The notes under the pieces: generated by a model
Seen by the model: only the letters and a program-made list of their open reading frames with translations
Database searches by the model: none
What the model was told of the DNA's origin: nothing
In this document: positions 24,514 to 33,161 of the stretch, one piece after another
Layout of the letters: each line of letters starts with the position of its first letter
How positions within the stretch are numbered: the stretch's first letter is position 1
Translations under genes and position numbers: made by a program
NCBI GenBank assembly: GCA_036541255.1
Contig: JAZHDD010000040.1
Location: 122,115-186,114 of the forward strand
Length of the DNA stretch: 64,000 nucleotides
Origin: Paucidesulfovibrio sp036541255
GTDB lineage: Bacteria; Desulfobacterota; Desulfovibrionia; Desulfovibrionales; Desulfovibrionaceae
Direction of reading: 5' to 3'

Positions 24514-27500
24514 ATGCCTGAATTTGGCCCCCACATCTCCATCCCAGACGAGGACCTGCTCACCAAGATCCTCGGAGTGACCGACCTGGAGCAGGTGGCC
24601 CACTGGCCCGAAGCCGTACGCAAGCTGGCCGCGAGTCTCGCGGCCGAGCTGTTTCTTGTGCGCTACAATCCCTTCATCGACCGGGAGTTGGTCAAGAAAA
24701 GCGTGTCGCGCCGCCTGGACATGTCCCGGCCCATGCTCTCGGGCGAGTATCCCAAAATACTTTCCGAAGCCATCCGCGACTTCTGGGATCGCTACGACGC
24801 GGACAGGCGCTTCCAGGAAAAGGTACTCGAACGTCTGCGTTCCATCCTGCCCGAAGACGCTGTTGGCGATTCGCCGCATACCCTGGTGGAAAGCGCAACG
24901 GACGCCACAGACCTGCGCCTGGAGCTGCCCATGCTCGTGCTCTTCCCTGAAACCGAGGAGCAGATTCAGGCCATCGTGCGCCTTGCCGGGGAAATGGGCT
25001 TTTCGCTCATCCCACGCGGCGGCGGAACCGGCCTCACCGGCGGGGCCGTGCCCATCCGGGGACGCACAGCCGTACTCTCCCTGGCGCGCATGAAGCGCAT
25101 CCTGTCCATAGACACGCACGCCCGCGTACTCTGCGCCCAGACCGGAGTGCTGACTCTGGATGCCATTCGCGCCGCAGCTAAAAAAGATCTGCTGCTCACA
25201 GTTGACCCGGCCTCCAAAGCGGCCTCCAGCCTGGGCGGCAACGTGGCCGAAAACGCGGGCGGCCCCTTTGCCTTTGAATACGGTACGACCATCGACAATC
25301 TGCTTTCCTACCGCATGGTCACGCCCCAGGGCGAACGTATTGAAATCACCCGCAAGGACCATCCACGGCACAAGATTTTCGAGCAGGACACAGCTACGTT
25401 TGAAGTCCGCGACGCAGCAGGTTCCCTGCTGCGCACCGTGACCCTGCGCGGCGACGAACTGCGCAAATCCGGCCTGGGCAAGGACGTTTCCAACAAGCAT
25501 CTGGGCGGATTGCCCGGTGTTCAAAAGGAAGGCGTGGACGGCGTGATCACGGAGGCCTGCTTCGTGCTCCACGAACGGCCCAGCCATTCCCGAACCCTGT
25601 GCCTGGAGTTCTTTGGCCGCTCCATGCATGCGGCCATGCTCGTGATCAACGACGTGGTCTCGCTGCGCAACCGCATCCGCGAGCAGGGCGATCTGGTCAA
25701 GATTTCCGCCTTGGAAGAATTCGGCCCCAAATATGTCCAGGCCATCGAATACGTCAAAAAGTCCTCGCAATACGAGGGCGACCCCATCAGCGTCCTTTTG
25801 CTCCAGCTCGACTCGGACCACGCCGACGCATTGAACGAAGCAGTGGACACCGTGGTCTCCCTGGTCCAGCCCTATGAAGGCGTGGACGTGTTCGCTGCCC
25901 GTGACGACCGCGAGGCCGAACTGTTCTGGGAGGACCGCCACAAGCTCTCGGCCATTGCGCGGCGTACTTCGGGATTCAAGATCAACGAAGACGTGGTCAT
26001 TCCCCTGAAGTCCATCCCGGACTTTTCCGACTTCCTGGAAAACCTGAACCTCAAATATCTGGCTCTGGCCTACCGCCGTGCCCTGTCGCGCGCCACGGCC
26101 CTGCCCGGTGTGGAATATTCCGACCCGCGCATCGAAGAGGCCAAACGCCGCATCGAGGACATCCTGGCCGGACGCGTCACGGCCAAGGACATCTCCGACG
26201 TGGAGCAGGAAGCGCAGATCCGCTACCTGTTCCAGGGGCTGCGCGACGCCTATCCCAAACAGGATCGCGAACTGGCCGCCATTTTCACCAGGCTGCAAAA
26301 CACGCGCATCGTCATCGCCAACCATATGCATGCCGGCGACGGCAACTGCCATGTGAACCTGCCCGTGAACTCCAACGACGCGGACATGCTCGCCGAAGGG
26401 CACCACGCTGCCGAAGAAGTCTTTGCCAAAGTCCTGACCCTGGGCGGCGAAGTCAGCGGCGAACACGGCATCGGCATCACCAAGATCGCCTTCCAGGATC
26501 AGGCCAAGATCGACGCGCTGCGTCATTACAAAGAGCAAATCGACCCCAAGGGCGTGCTCAACCCCGGCAAGCTGACCCGGCGCGACCTGCCCGGCAAGCC
26601 CTACACCTTTTCCTTCAACCGGCTTATCCAGGACCTGGACCAGACCGCGCTCAAGGACCGGGAATACCTCACAGAACTGCTCCGGAACGTCCAGACCTGC
26701 ACCCGTTGCGGCAAGTGCAAGCAGGTCTGCCCCATGTATTATCCGCAGCAGGGCCTCATGGCCCATCCGCGCAACAAAAACATCAGCCTGGGCGCGCTTA
26801 TCGAGGCGGTCTACTACTCGCAACTCCAGCTCGGCGAACCCGCGCCCGAATTGCTGGTGCGGCTACGCACGCTCATGGATCAATGCACGGCCTGCGGCAA
26901 GTGCACCGCGGTCTGCCCGGTGAAAATCGACTCGGCAGGAGCCGCGCTCAGCGTGCGCGCCTTCCTGGACTACAAGGGCAAGGGAGGCCACGCCATCAAA
27001 GGGCGTGTGCTCACCTATCTGGCCAAAGACCCGGCCCGGCGGCTGCCCATGGCAGCCAAAGCGCTGGCCGTAGGCCAATCCCTGACCAATCAAGCCGTCG
27101 GGCTGATTCCTGGATTCTGGCGCAGGCGCATGACCTCGCCCATGTTTCAAAGCGCTGGCCCCGGTCTGGACTTCGCCAGTCTGGCCCAGGAACTGGGCCT
27201 GAACGAACGCAACGTATTCAAAAACTCCCAGGCGGCGGCCGACCAGACCGTGATCTACTTCCCGGGCTGCGGCGCAGGACTCTTTTCGCGCTCCATTGGT
27301 CAGGCCACCCTCTATCTGTTGCTCAAGTCCGGGACCAACGTGGTCCTGCCCCAGGAGCATCTCTGCTGCGGCTACCCCCTGCTTTCGGCGGGCGCGGCCG
27401 AAGCGTACAAAACCAACCGGCACCGCACCAGCCAGGCGCTCATCGACACCCTGATCACCACGGGCCGGGCCGGGCTCAAGGCCACGACCCTGCTCACGGC

Positions 27501-28086
27501 CTGCGGCACCTGCCGCGAGTCCCTGGAGAGCTTCGACCTCTCGCGCGAGCTCATGGAACCGTTGCAGCACAAGGACGTCATGCAGTTTCTGCACGAGCGC
27601 AGCGCGCTCCACTTCCAGGACGATGCGGCCCCGCTCTATCATCCGGCCTGCCACGCCGAATGGGTCGGTCAGCCCAAGGCCAAGGCCCCGGACATCTACC
27701 TCGCGGCCCTGTCGGAAATGACCGGCGCCAGCGTTGATCTCTCACCCGGCTGTTGCGGCGAATCCGGCACGGGCGCGGTGAGCAGTCCGGAAATCTACAA
27801 CAAAATACGCCACCGCAAAAAAGCCCAACTGGAAGCGGACCTGAGCCAATCCGGCAAGGATCGCCCCGTGCTGGTGGGTTGCCCGTCCTGCAAAAGCGGA
27901 ATCAAGCGTTCCCTGATCCAGATGGGGCGGAGCAATCCCGTGCTGCACACCGTGGAATATCTGGCGCAACTGCTGGGCGGCCCCAAATGGCGGCGCGAAC
28001 TGAAAGCCATGCTCGATGCGGGCGAAGCCAAAGGGCGCAGCCTCATGGTCCAGACCGGGAAAAAAGAGCCTCATGCACCGGCGTAA
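24514..28086 (+). CDS. FAD/iron-sulfur oxidoreductase fusion (D-lactate/glycolate dehydrogenase type)
   Basis: A 1190-residue fusion of GlcD-like and GlcF-like parts. Residues about 145-330 form the FAD-binding domain (RGGGTGLTGGAVPIRGRTAVL), 340-690 the FAD-oxidase C-terminal domain (HMHAGDGNCHVNLPV, GGEVSGEHGIGITK). Two 4Fe-4S motifs follow, CTRCGKCKQVCP (about 729) and CTACGKCTAVCP (about 791). Two cysteine-rich CCG domains end the chain (CCGYPLLSAG about 951, CCGESGTG about 1081). Such fusions in sulfate reducers are thought to oxidise D-lactate or another 2-hydroxyacid and pass electrons to a membrane carrier through their Fe-S centres. AGGAGG precedes the ATG. It diverges from the serine aminotransferase gene. 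The exact substrate cannot be read from sequence. Confidence 0.9.
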   Translation: MPEFGPHISIPDEDLLTKILGVTDLEQVAHWPEAVRKLAASLAAELFLVRYNPFIDRELVKKSVSRRLDMSRPMLSGEYPKILSEAIRDFWDRYDADRRFQEKVLERLRSILPEDAVGDSPHTLVESATDATDLRLELPMLVLFPETEEQIQAIVRLAGEMGFSLIPRGGGTGLTGGAVPIRGRTAVLSLARMKRILSIDTHARVLCAQTGVLTLDAIRAAAKKDLLLTVDPASKAASSLGGNVAENAGGPFAFEYGTTIDNLLSYRMVTPQGERIEITRKDHPRHKIFEQDTATFEVRDAAGSLLRTVTLRGDELRKSGLGKDVSNKHLGGLPGVQKEGVDGVITEACFVLHERPSHSRTLCLEFFGRSMHAAMLVINDVVSLRNRIREQGDLVKISALEEFGPKYVQAIEYVKKSSQYEGDPISVLLLQLDSDHADALNEAVDTVVSLVQPYEGVDVFAARDDREAELFWEDRHKLSAIARRTSGFKINEDVVIPLKSIPDFSDFLENLNLKYLALAYRRALSRATALPGVEYSDPRIEEAKRRIEDILAGRVTAKDISDVEQEAQIRYLFQGLRDAYPKQDRELAAIFTRLQNTRIVIANHMHAGDGNCHVNLPVNSNDADMLAEGHHAAEEVFAKVLTLGGEVSGEHGIGITKIAFQDQAKIDALRHYKEQIDPKGVLNPGKLTRRDLPGKPYTFSFNRLIQDLDQTALKDREYLTELLRNVQTCTRCGKCKQVCPMYYPQQGLMAHPRNKNISLGALIEAVYYSQLQLGEPAPELLVRLRTLMDQCTACGKCTAVCPVKIDSAGAALSVRAFLDYKGKGGHAIKGRVLTYLAKDPARRLPMAAKALAVGQSLTNQAVGLIPGFWRRRMTSPMFQSAGPGLDFASLAQELGLNERNVFKNSQAAADQTVIYFPGCGAGLFSRSIGQATLYLLLKSGTNVVLPQEHLCCGYPLLSAGAAEAYKTNRHRTSQALIDTLITTGRAGLKATTLLTACGTCRESLESFDLSRELMEPLQHKDVMQFLHERSALHFQDDAAPLYHPACHAEWVGQPKAKAPDIYLAALSEMTGASVDLSPGCCGESGTGAVSSPEIYNKIRHRKKAQLEADLSQSGKDRPVLVGCPSCKSGIKRSLIQMGRSNPVLHTVEYLAQLLGGPKWRRELKAMLDAGEAKGRSLMVQTGKKEPHAPA

Positions 28087-28146
28087 TGCTGTCACGGTGC
28101 TTGACACAGCAGGCTTTTCCCGGAAAACTCCCGTCCTGGAGGGGAC

Positions 28147-28560
28147 ATGCGGGTTCTCGGCATAGACTTCGGCCTCAAACGGGTGGGCCTTGCCGTAACC
28201 GATCCGGGCGGATCCATGGCCTTTCCCCGCCCGGCCATTACACGCGGCACCAGAGACGAACTTTTTTCCGCATTGTTGCGGGTCATTGAGACGGAAGACG
28301 TGGAACGCATCGTGGTCGGGCTGCCCCTGGCCATGGACGGTTCGGAAACCGAAACCACGCGGCAGGCGCGCAATTTTGCCGAACGCCTTGCACGCAGAAC
28401 CCCCCTGCCCATCGAATTCATGGACGAACGCCTGACCTCGGTCGAAGCCGAATCAAGGCTCAAGGAGGCCGGACTGTGCGGCAAGAAACGGAAGAGTCAA
28501 CTGGACAGCCAAGCGGCGGTGATCATCCTGGAAGCGTGGCTGGCGACAAGCCCAAGCTGA
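28147..28560 (+). CDS. ruvX: Putative pre-16S rRNA nuclease / Holliday junction resolvase-like protein YqgF
   Basis: A 137-residue RNase H-fold protein with RVLGIDFGLKRVGLAVTDPGG at the N-terminus, IVVGLPLAMDGSETE (about residue 57), and FMDERLTSVEAESRLKEAG near the end. These hold the catalytic acids of the YqgF family, which matures the 5' end of 16S rRNA in E. coli. GGAGGGGAC stands immediately before the ATG. It overlaps the mltG gene that follows, a common arrangement, as yqgF-mltG pairs occur in many Proteobacteria. Confidence 0.92.
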   Translation: MRVLGIDFGLKRVGLAVTDPGGSMAFPRPAITRGTRDELFSALLRVIETEDVERIVVGLPLAMDGSETETTRQARNFAERLARRTPLPIEFMDERLTSVEAESRLKEAGLCGKKRKSQLDSQAAVIILEAWLATSPS

Positions 28561-29609
28561 AATATCTGGCCCTGGCGGGCGTGGTGCTCTGCCTGGGCAT
28601 GATGGCCACGGGGTCCTGGTTCCTCTACCGGACCTATACCTTCCTGTATGTGCCGCCCGAAGAACCGGGCCGCGAAGCGGTCTTCGTCATCGAGCCGGGA
28701 CAAAGCTTCCTGGCAATCGCCCGCGGCCTCAAATCCGAAAACATCGTTTCCAACGTCAAGCAGTTCGTGGCCCTGGCCGAGGAACGCCAACTCAGCAGCA
28801 AGGTCAAAGCCGGGGAATTCCTGCTCAACACCGGCTGGCTGCCGGAAAAAGTCCTGGCAACCATCACCACCACGCCCGGCATCCTGCACCGCTTCCAGGT
28901 GCGCGAAGGCCTGACCTGGTGGCAGGTGGGCGCGCTCGTGGAAGAGGCCGGATTCGGCAATGCCACGGAATTCGACGCGGCCGTGCACGACCCCGAATTG
29001 CTGGCGCAGTTCAACATTCCCGCGGACTCCGCCGAAGGATATCTGTTCCCGGAAACCTACATGTTCACCCGCGCCCGGGAAAACTCGGCCCGCGGCGTAG
29101 CCGAAATGATGCTCAAGGAATTCTTCAAGAACGCCCGGCAGGTCCTGGGCGACGAGTTGCCCGAACCCGCCAAGCTGCATGAGCTGGTCATTTTGGCGTC
29201 CATCGTGGAAAAGGAGACCGGCGACGCCTCGGAACGCCCGGCCATTGCCGGGGTCTATGCCAACCGGCTGCGGCGGCCCATGCGGCTCCAGGCCGACCCG
29301 TCCACGATCTACGGCCTGGGCCAGAGCTTCAACGGCAACCTGCGCCAGTCCCACCTGCTGGATGCGGCCAACCTGTACAACACCTACCAGCACGACGGCC
29401 TGCCTCCCGGGCCGATCTGTTCGCCCGGCAAGGAAGCCCTGGCCGCGGCGGCTCAGCCCGAAGACCATGAATATCTTTACTTCGTGGCCAAGGGCGACGG
29501 CACGCATCATTTCTCCAAGACGCTGGAGGAGCACAATTCCGCTGTGGGGAAATATCAAAAATGGGGCCGGAACCGGAAGGACTACACGTCCCGGAAGCGG
29601 GAGGAATAA
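28536..29609 (+). CDS. mltG: Endolytic murein transglycosylase MltG
   Basis: About 357 residues. A single N-terminal membrane helix (YLALAGVVLCLGMMATGSWFL) is followed by a LysM-like region and the YceG catalytic domain. That domain includes AEGYLFPETYMF, LVILASIVEKETGDASERPAIAGVYANRL with the catalytic Glu of S-I-V-E-K-E, LQADPSTIYGL and YNTYQHDGLPPGPICSPGKEAL. It cleaves nascent glycan strands in the periplasm and may set their length. The start is uncertain: GTG 28536 (25-base overlap with ruvX) follows GGAAG, while GTG 28476 follows a stronger AAGGAGG but lies deep in ruvX. Confidence 0.9.
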   Translation: MAGDKPKLKYLALAGVVLCLGMMATGSWFLYRTYTFLYVPPEEPGREAVFVIEPGQSFLAIARGLKSENIVSNVKQFVALAEERQLSSKVKAGEFLLNTGWLPEKVLATITTTPGILHRFQVREGLTWWQVGALVEEAGFGNATEFDAAVHDPELLAQFNIPADSAEGYLFPETYMFTRARENSARGVAEMMLKEFFKNARQVLGDELPEPAKLHELVILASIVEKETGDASERPAIAGVYANRLRRPMRLQADPSTIYGLGQSFNGNLRQSHLLDAANLYNTYQHDGLPPGPICSPGKEALAAAAQPEDHEYLYFVAKGDGTHHFSKTLEEHNSAVGKYQKWGRNRKDYTSRKREE

Positions 29610-29613
29610 GGTC

Positions 29614-30633
29614 TTACGCCGCCGCGATCCAGTCGCGGCCCAGGCGGTAGCCCCGGGTGCCGAGAAAGGCGGCGATGTCGTGGCGCGCACCGCGCGAGGC
29701 CACATAGGAAATCAGGAAGCGACGGCCGGGCCGGGGCACATCCTCCCGATGCAGCACCGGACGCTCGTTGAGCACCTGCCCCACCTTGCGCGGGTCCAGG
29801 TCGTAATATTCCACGATGCGCACGCCATGCGACTCCAGCATCTCCGCCCGTTTGCGCGTGGGCCTGCCTGCGCCGATAATACCCACCTCGGGATAATGCG
29901 GATTGCGCCGACGGAGCCAGCGCGCCAGATACTCGGCCTTGACCCGGTAAAACGCTTCCACGGCATAACGCGGGTCCGTGCGTGTCAGACGCGTGGGCAG
30001 ATCGTTCCAGACCAGCAGTTCCGCATCTACCTTTTCCATGACCACTCCCGCATCCAGCAGCCGGAGCAAAAATTCGTAATCCTCGGGGAAATTCCCGTCG
30101 CGAAATCCGCCATGTTCCAGATACAGTTCGCGCCGAAACATGACCGAGGGAAAGGCGAACGGCGACTCCACGAAACGGTTCAGACCGATGGCCTCGCGCG
30201 TAAGTAAACGGTTGGTCCAATCCACATAATGGGCATACCCCCCAGCCGCGTTGCGGTCCCCGCCGAAACGAACCCGGCAGCCCACCAGTCCGATCTTGGA
30301 CCGCGTATCCAGCCAACTTGCCTGGGCCGCAAGCCGCTCGGGAAAAGCCAGGTCGTCCGCGTCCATGCGCGCCACATACCTTCCTCGAGTCGCGGCCAGG
30401 GCCGTATTGGCCGCCACAGCCACGCCGCCGTGGCGCTCGAATATGGGCCGCACACGTGCGTCGCGTTGGGCATACGCACGCAGGATGGAGGCCGTAGTAT
30501 CCTCGGAACCGTCATCCACGGCCACTATTTCGATGTTTTTGAGACTTTGGGCCAGAAGGCTGTCAAGACAGGCAGGCAGCGTAGCCTCAGCGTTGAAGCA
30601 GGGCAGGGTTACGGAAACCGCGGGACAAGGCAA
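29614..30633 (-). CDS. Family 2 glycosyltransferase
   Basis: A 339-residue GT-A fold transferase. VSVTLPCFNAEATLPACLDSLLAQS and IEIVAVDDGSEDTT are the nucleotide-sugar binding start of family GT2, and VARMDADDLAFPERL holds the metal-binding D-x-D (DADD). The C-terminal 130 residues, including AGRPTRKRAEMLESHGV, are unlike the common catalytic core and may bind the acceptor. There are no membrane helices, so it works in the cytosol on an unknown acceptor. It starts at TTG 30633, six bases after AGGAG. Its stop is four bases from the mltG stop. It follows the tRNA thiolation genes on the same strand but seems unrelated. Confidence 0.88.
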   Translation of the reverse strand: MPCPAVSVTLPCFNAEATLPACLDSLLAQSLKNIEIVAVDDGSEDTTASILRAYAQRDARVRPIFERHGGVAVAANTALAATRGRYVARMDADDLAFPERLAAQASWLDTRSKIGLVGCRVRFGGDRNAAGGYAHYVDWTNRLLTREAIGLNRFVESPFAFPSVMFRRELYLEHGGFRDGNFPEDYEFLLRLLDAGVVMEKVDAELLVWNDLPTRLTRTDPRYAVEAFYRVKAEYLARWLRRRNPHYPEVGIIGAGRPTRKRAEMLESHGVRIVEYYDLDPRKVGQVLNERPVLHREDVPRPGRRFLISYVASRGARHDIAAFLGTRGYRLGRDWIAAA

Positions 30634-30716
30634 TGATCACTCCTGATTGCGTCAAATTCGTTCCCTGTTGTTAGCTTCAGACGGCGCACGAGGCAAGCAA
30701 TTGAGACAAAAGCATA

Positions 30717-31637
30717 CTACGCTCCGCCCCCCGCTCTCTTTTGCCGCAACAAATCGCGCACGCGGCATACGCCGCACAGCTCCGCCGAGGTGGGCGACCC
30801 GCATTCGGTACACGGATGCAGCTCGGCCCCGTCAGCTTCCTCCATTGCGGCAAAAGCAGGTTTGCCCTGTTTGAGAAATTTCTCGTAGAAGCTGAATTTC
30901 TGGCCGGGGCTGCGATATTCCAACTCGTCAAGAAGCTGCTTGTGTCCGGTAAAGCTCGCCCCCCCGCTGAACGGGCACGGCGCGGAGTGTATGGCTATGT
31001 CGCGTAGAAAGGCATAGTTGGCGGTCTCGAACTCGGTCAGACGAAAAAGCGGCTTGACCTTGCGCGCAAAACCTTGCTCGGCGGGCAAAACCGGTCCCTG
31101 GTCGGAAAGATAGGATGTATCCCAGCGCAAGGTATTGGCGAACAATCGGGCCGCCTCGTCATCCAGGTTGTGGCCCGTGGCCAGCACCGTGAAGCCGTTC
31201 TCGCGGGCAAACCTGTTGAAATAATGCCGCTTGACCTTGCCGCAGACCGAACAGATGGGCCGGTGCACATGTTCCTTGACCAGGGGCATGGGCAGCCCTT
31301 CCTTTTCCATTTCCAACACATGCAGAGCAAAACGGTGACGCTGGCAAAAGGCTTCCACTTTGGCCCGGGCCAGAGCCGAGGATTCACCAATGCCCAAGTC
31401 GATATGCAGGCCGGTCACGTCGTAACCCAATTCTCCCAGTTCAAGCATCAGCGACAGGGAATCCTTGCCGCCGGAAAGAGCCACCAGGATGCGGTCATCG
31501 CGGGTGAACATCTTCTGCCGCCGAATCGCGGTCTCCACCTGCTTGCGGAAAAAAAGAAAGAAGCACGGCTCGCAAAAACCGGCGTTGTGGCTGGGCAGCG
31601 CGACCACTGCCGGCGCTTTGCATCGCTTGCATTTCAT
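30717..31637 (-). CDS. TtuA/Ncs6-like tRNA thiolation enzyme
   Basis: A 306-residue PP-loop ATPase with zinc fingers at both ends. The N-terminal pairs are C3/C6 (CKRC) and CEPC (residues 22-25), the PP-loop is ALSGGKDSLSLM (about residue 53), CSVCGK and the LATGHNLDDEAA motif lie in the middle, and the C-terminal finger is CTECGSP plus CGVC. This is the TtuA/Ncs6 group, which activates a tRNA uridine with ATP and inserts sulfur, using an Fe-S cluster in several members. The gene for a ubiquitin-like sulfur carrier ends 9 bases upstream, as expected for a TtuA-TtuB pair. Which tRNA position is modified is unknown. Confidence 0.88.
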   Translation of the reverse strand: MKCKRCKAPAVVALPSHNAGFCEPCFFLFFRKQVETAIRRQKMFTRDDRILVALSGGKDSLSLMLELGELGYDVTGLHIDLGIGESSALARAKVEAFCQRHRFALHVLEMEKEGLPMPLVKEHVHRPICSVCGKVKRHYFNRFARENGFTVLATGHNLDDEAARLFANTLRWDTSYLSDQGPVLPAEQGFARKVKPLFRLTEFETANYAFLRDIAIHSAPCPFSGGASFTGHKQLLDELEYRSPGQKFSFYEKFLKQGKPAFAAMEEADGAELHPCTECGSPTSAELCGVCRVRDLLRQKRAGGGA

Positions 31638-31646
31638 GGTGTTCTC

Positions 31647-31844
31647 CTACCCTGCGGAAACGACTTTCTTGATGGTGATCACGTCGTCGCGGCCAAGTTT
31701 GCGGTCAGCGGTGAGCAGGTTGCCGTCCCGCACGACCAGAGCCTGAGTGGACCGGAGCCCGAGACGATTGAGCAATTGCAAAACCGTGTTCAGGGAGGCG
31801 AAGGTCAGGGTTTCGTTGTCGGGTTCGACGTGAACGGTGATCAT
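31647..31844 (-). CDS. MoaD/ThiS/TtuB-like sulfur carrier protein
   Basis: A 65-residue beta-grasp protein: MITVHVEPDNETLTF, then TVLQLLNRLGLRSTQALVVRDGNLL and DRKLGRDDVITIKKVVSAG. Size and pattern fit sulfur carriers that are thiocarboxylated at their C-terminus and deliver sulfur to a PP-loop enzyme. The next gene on the strand encodes that enzyme. The C-terminus reads Ala-Gly instead of the usual Gly-Gly. I use ATG 31844, directly behind AAAGGAG. The frame is open upstream but without homology. Confidence 0.8.
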   Translation of the reverse strand: MITVHVEPDNETLTFASLNTVLQLLNRLGLRSTQALVVRDGNLLTADRKLGRDDVITIKKVVSAG

Positions 31845-31973
31845 GGCGTCTCCTTTGCCGTATTGAGGCCGGGATCGGCCCTGACGGGCCGTCGGTTGTG
31901 CCTTGGCAGGCGCGCTGCTGTCAAGTTGCGGCGACAGTGTCCGGAGCCCGGCATGAAAATCAAGCTCATCACC

Positions 31974-32002
31974 TTGCCCCTGTCTGGGGATTGGGATAGC
32001 AT
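31974..32002 (+). promoter_or_regulatory. Possible promoter of the receiver-domain gene
   Basis: TTGCCC (31974-31979), a 17-base spacer and TAGCAT (31997-32002) fit a weak sigma-70 promoter 35 bases before the ATG of the response regulator. Confidence 0.35.
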
Positions 32003-32036
32003 ACTTACTAAGGAGTACAAGCTCCACGGAGGTCCC

Positions 32037-32414
32037 ATGTCCAATCCCAAGATCCTCGTCGTCGACGATGAAAAGCATATCCGCATGCTCTATCAGGAAG
32101 AACTGGAGGGTGAAGGGTACGAGGTGGCCACTGCCGACGGAAGCGAGGACATCCTCATGGTCCTGAAGCGGGAGGACCCAACCATCGTGATCCTGGACAT
32201 CAAGCTCGGCCCGGACCGTTCAGGACTCGACCTGCTCCAGGACATCCGCAGCAAGGACACGCGCCTGCCCGTCATCCTGAGCACGGCCTACGACAGCTTC
32301 CAGCATGACCTGAAGTCCATTGCCGCAGACTATTACGTGGTCAAGTCCGTGGATCTGACAGAGTTGAAAAACAAGGTCAAATCCGCCATGGACAAGGCCG
32401 CAGGCGCTGCCTGA
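32037..32414 (+). CDS. Stand-alone response regulator receiver protein
   Basis: A 125-residue CheY-like receiver domain with no output domain. It has the acidic pair D10/D11 (ILVVDDE), the phospho-acceptor Asp54 (VILDIKLG), a Thr/Ser (ILSTAYD) and the conserved Lys (YYVVKSVDL). GGAGG precedes the ATG 32037. The genes either side (tRNA thiolation, protease) give no partner kinase, so it likely receives a phosphate from a kinase encoded elsewhere and acts by protein contact. Confidence 0.9.
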   Translation: MSNPKILVVDDEKHIRMLYQEELEGEGYEVATADGSEDILMVLKREDPTIVILDIKLGPDRSGLDLLQDIRSKDTRLPVILSTAYDSFQHDLKSIAADYYVVKSVDLTELKNKVKSAMDKAAGAA

Positions 32415-32467
32415 CAACGCCCTTTTCCCTTGCCCCGCAATGCGCTTCGTGCTAGCGCCAAGGGCTC

Positions 32468-33139
32468 ATGTTCGATACCAACTTGGCGGATTACGCCCTC
32501 AGAATCAGCATCATCGCCCTACCGTTGCTCGTGGCCCTGACCTTTCACGAAGCGGCGCACGGGCTCGTGGCCTACCTTTTGGGCGATCCCACGGCCAAGC
32601 GCATGGGACGGCTCACGCTCAATCCCCTGAAGCACCTGGACCCGCTGGGCACGCTGATCTTCTTCATCGCCAACATCGGCTGGGCCAAACCCGTGCCCGT
32701 CAACCCGAACTATTTTCGCCAGCCGCGCCGGGACATGCTCCTGGTGGCCCTGGCTGGTCCGGGCGTGAACATCTTGCTGGCACTGGTCTTTGCCGCCCTG
32801 TTCCACATGGTAGGCTCCCTGGATATGCCCGAGCAGGGCTCCCTGGCCTACAACGTGCTCGTGCCCGTACTGCTCATCTGCCAGACCGGCGTGTTCGTGA
32901 ACCTGATCCTGGCCATCTTCAACCTGCTGCCCGTGCCGCCCCTGGACGGAAGCAACATCCTGGCCTGGCTGCTGCCGCCCCGTTTGGCGATCCAATACAT
33001 GGCCCTGGCCCGCTACGGATTTTTCATCATTCTGGGCCTGGCCGTGCTGGCCCATTTCTTCAATGTCTCCATCCTCGGCAGCATCCTTTTGCCGCCTGTG
33101 GAATTCGCCGCCGATTTGCTCGGCGTGCCTCTTTTCTGA
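32468..33139 (+). CDS. Site-2 protease family membrane protein (M50)
   Basis: A 223-residue polytopic zinc metalloprotease. H27-E28-A-A-H31 is the HExxH zinc motif inside the first membrane helix, and NLLPVPPLDGSNIL (about residue 155) holds the third zinc ligand Asp in the family's N-x-x-P-x-x-P-L-D-G motif. The conserved LGDPTAKRMGRLTLNPLKHLDPLGT lies between. There is no PDZ or CBS domain, so this is the short rhomboid-like group whose substrates are mostly unknown. Five to six hydrophobic segments are visible. It stops 22 bases before trpS and is probably co-transcribed with it. Confidence 0.92.
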   Translation: MFDTNLADYALRISIIALPLLVALTFHEAAHGLVAYLLGDPTAKRMGRLTLNPLKHLDPLGTLIFFIANIGWAKPVPVNPNYFRQPRRDMLLVALAGPGVNILLALVFAALFHMVGSLDMPEQGSLAYNVLVPVLLICQTGVFVNLILAIFNLLPVPPLDGSNILAWLLPPRLAIQYMALARYGFFIILGLAVLAHFFNVSILGSILLPPVEFAADLLGVPLF

Positions 33140-33161
33140 TCACCTCAACCTCGGTGAAGTC

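Noticed and set aside
24418..26823. 801-codon open frame antisense to the FAD/Fe-S gene
   Set aside because: The + strand frame has FAD and Fe-S motifs over its whole length; the antisense frame shows no motif and arises from GC-rich codon bias.
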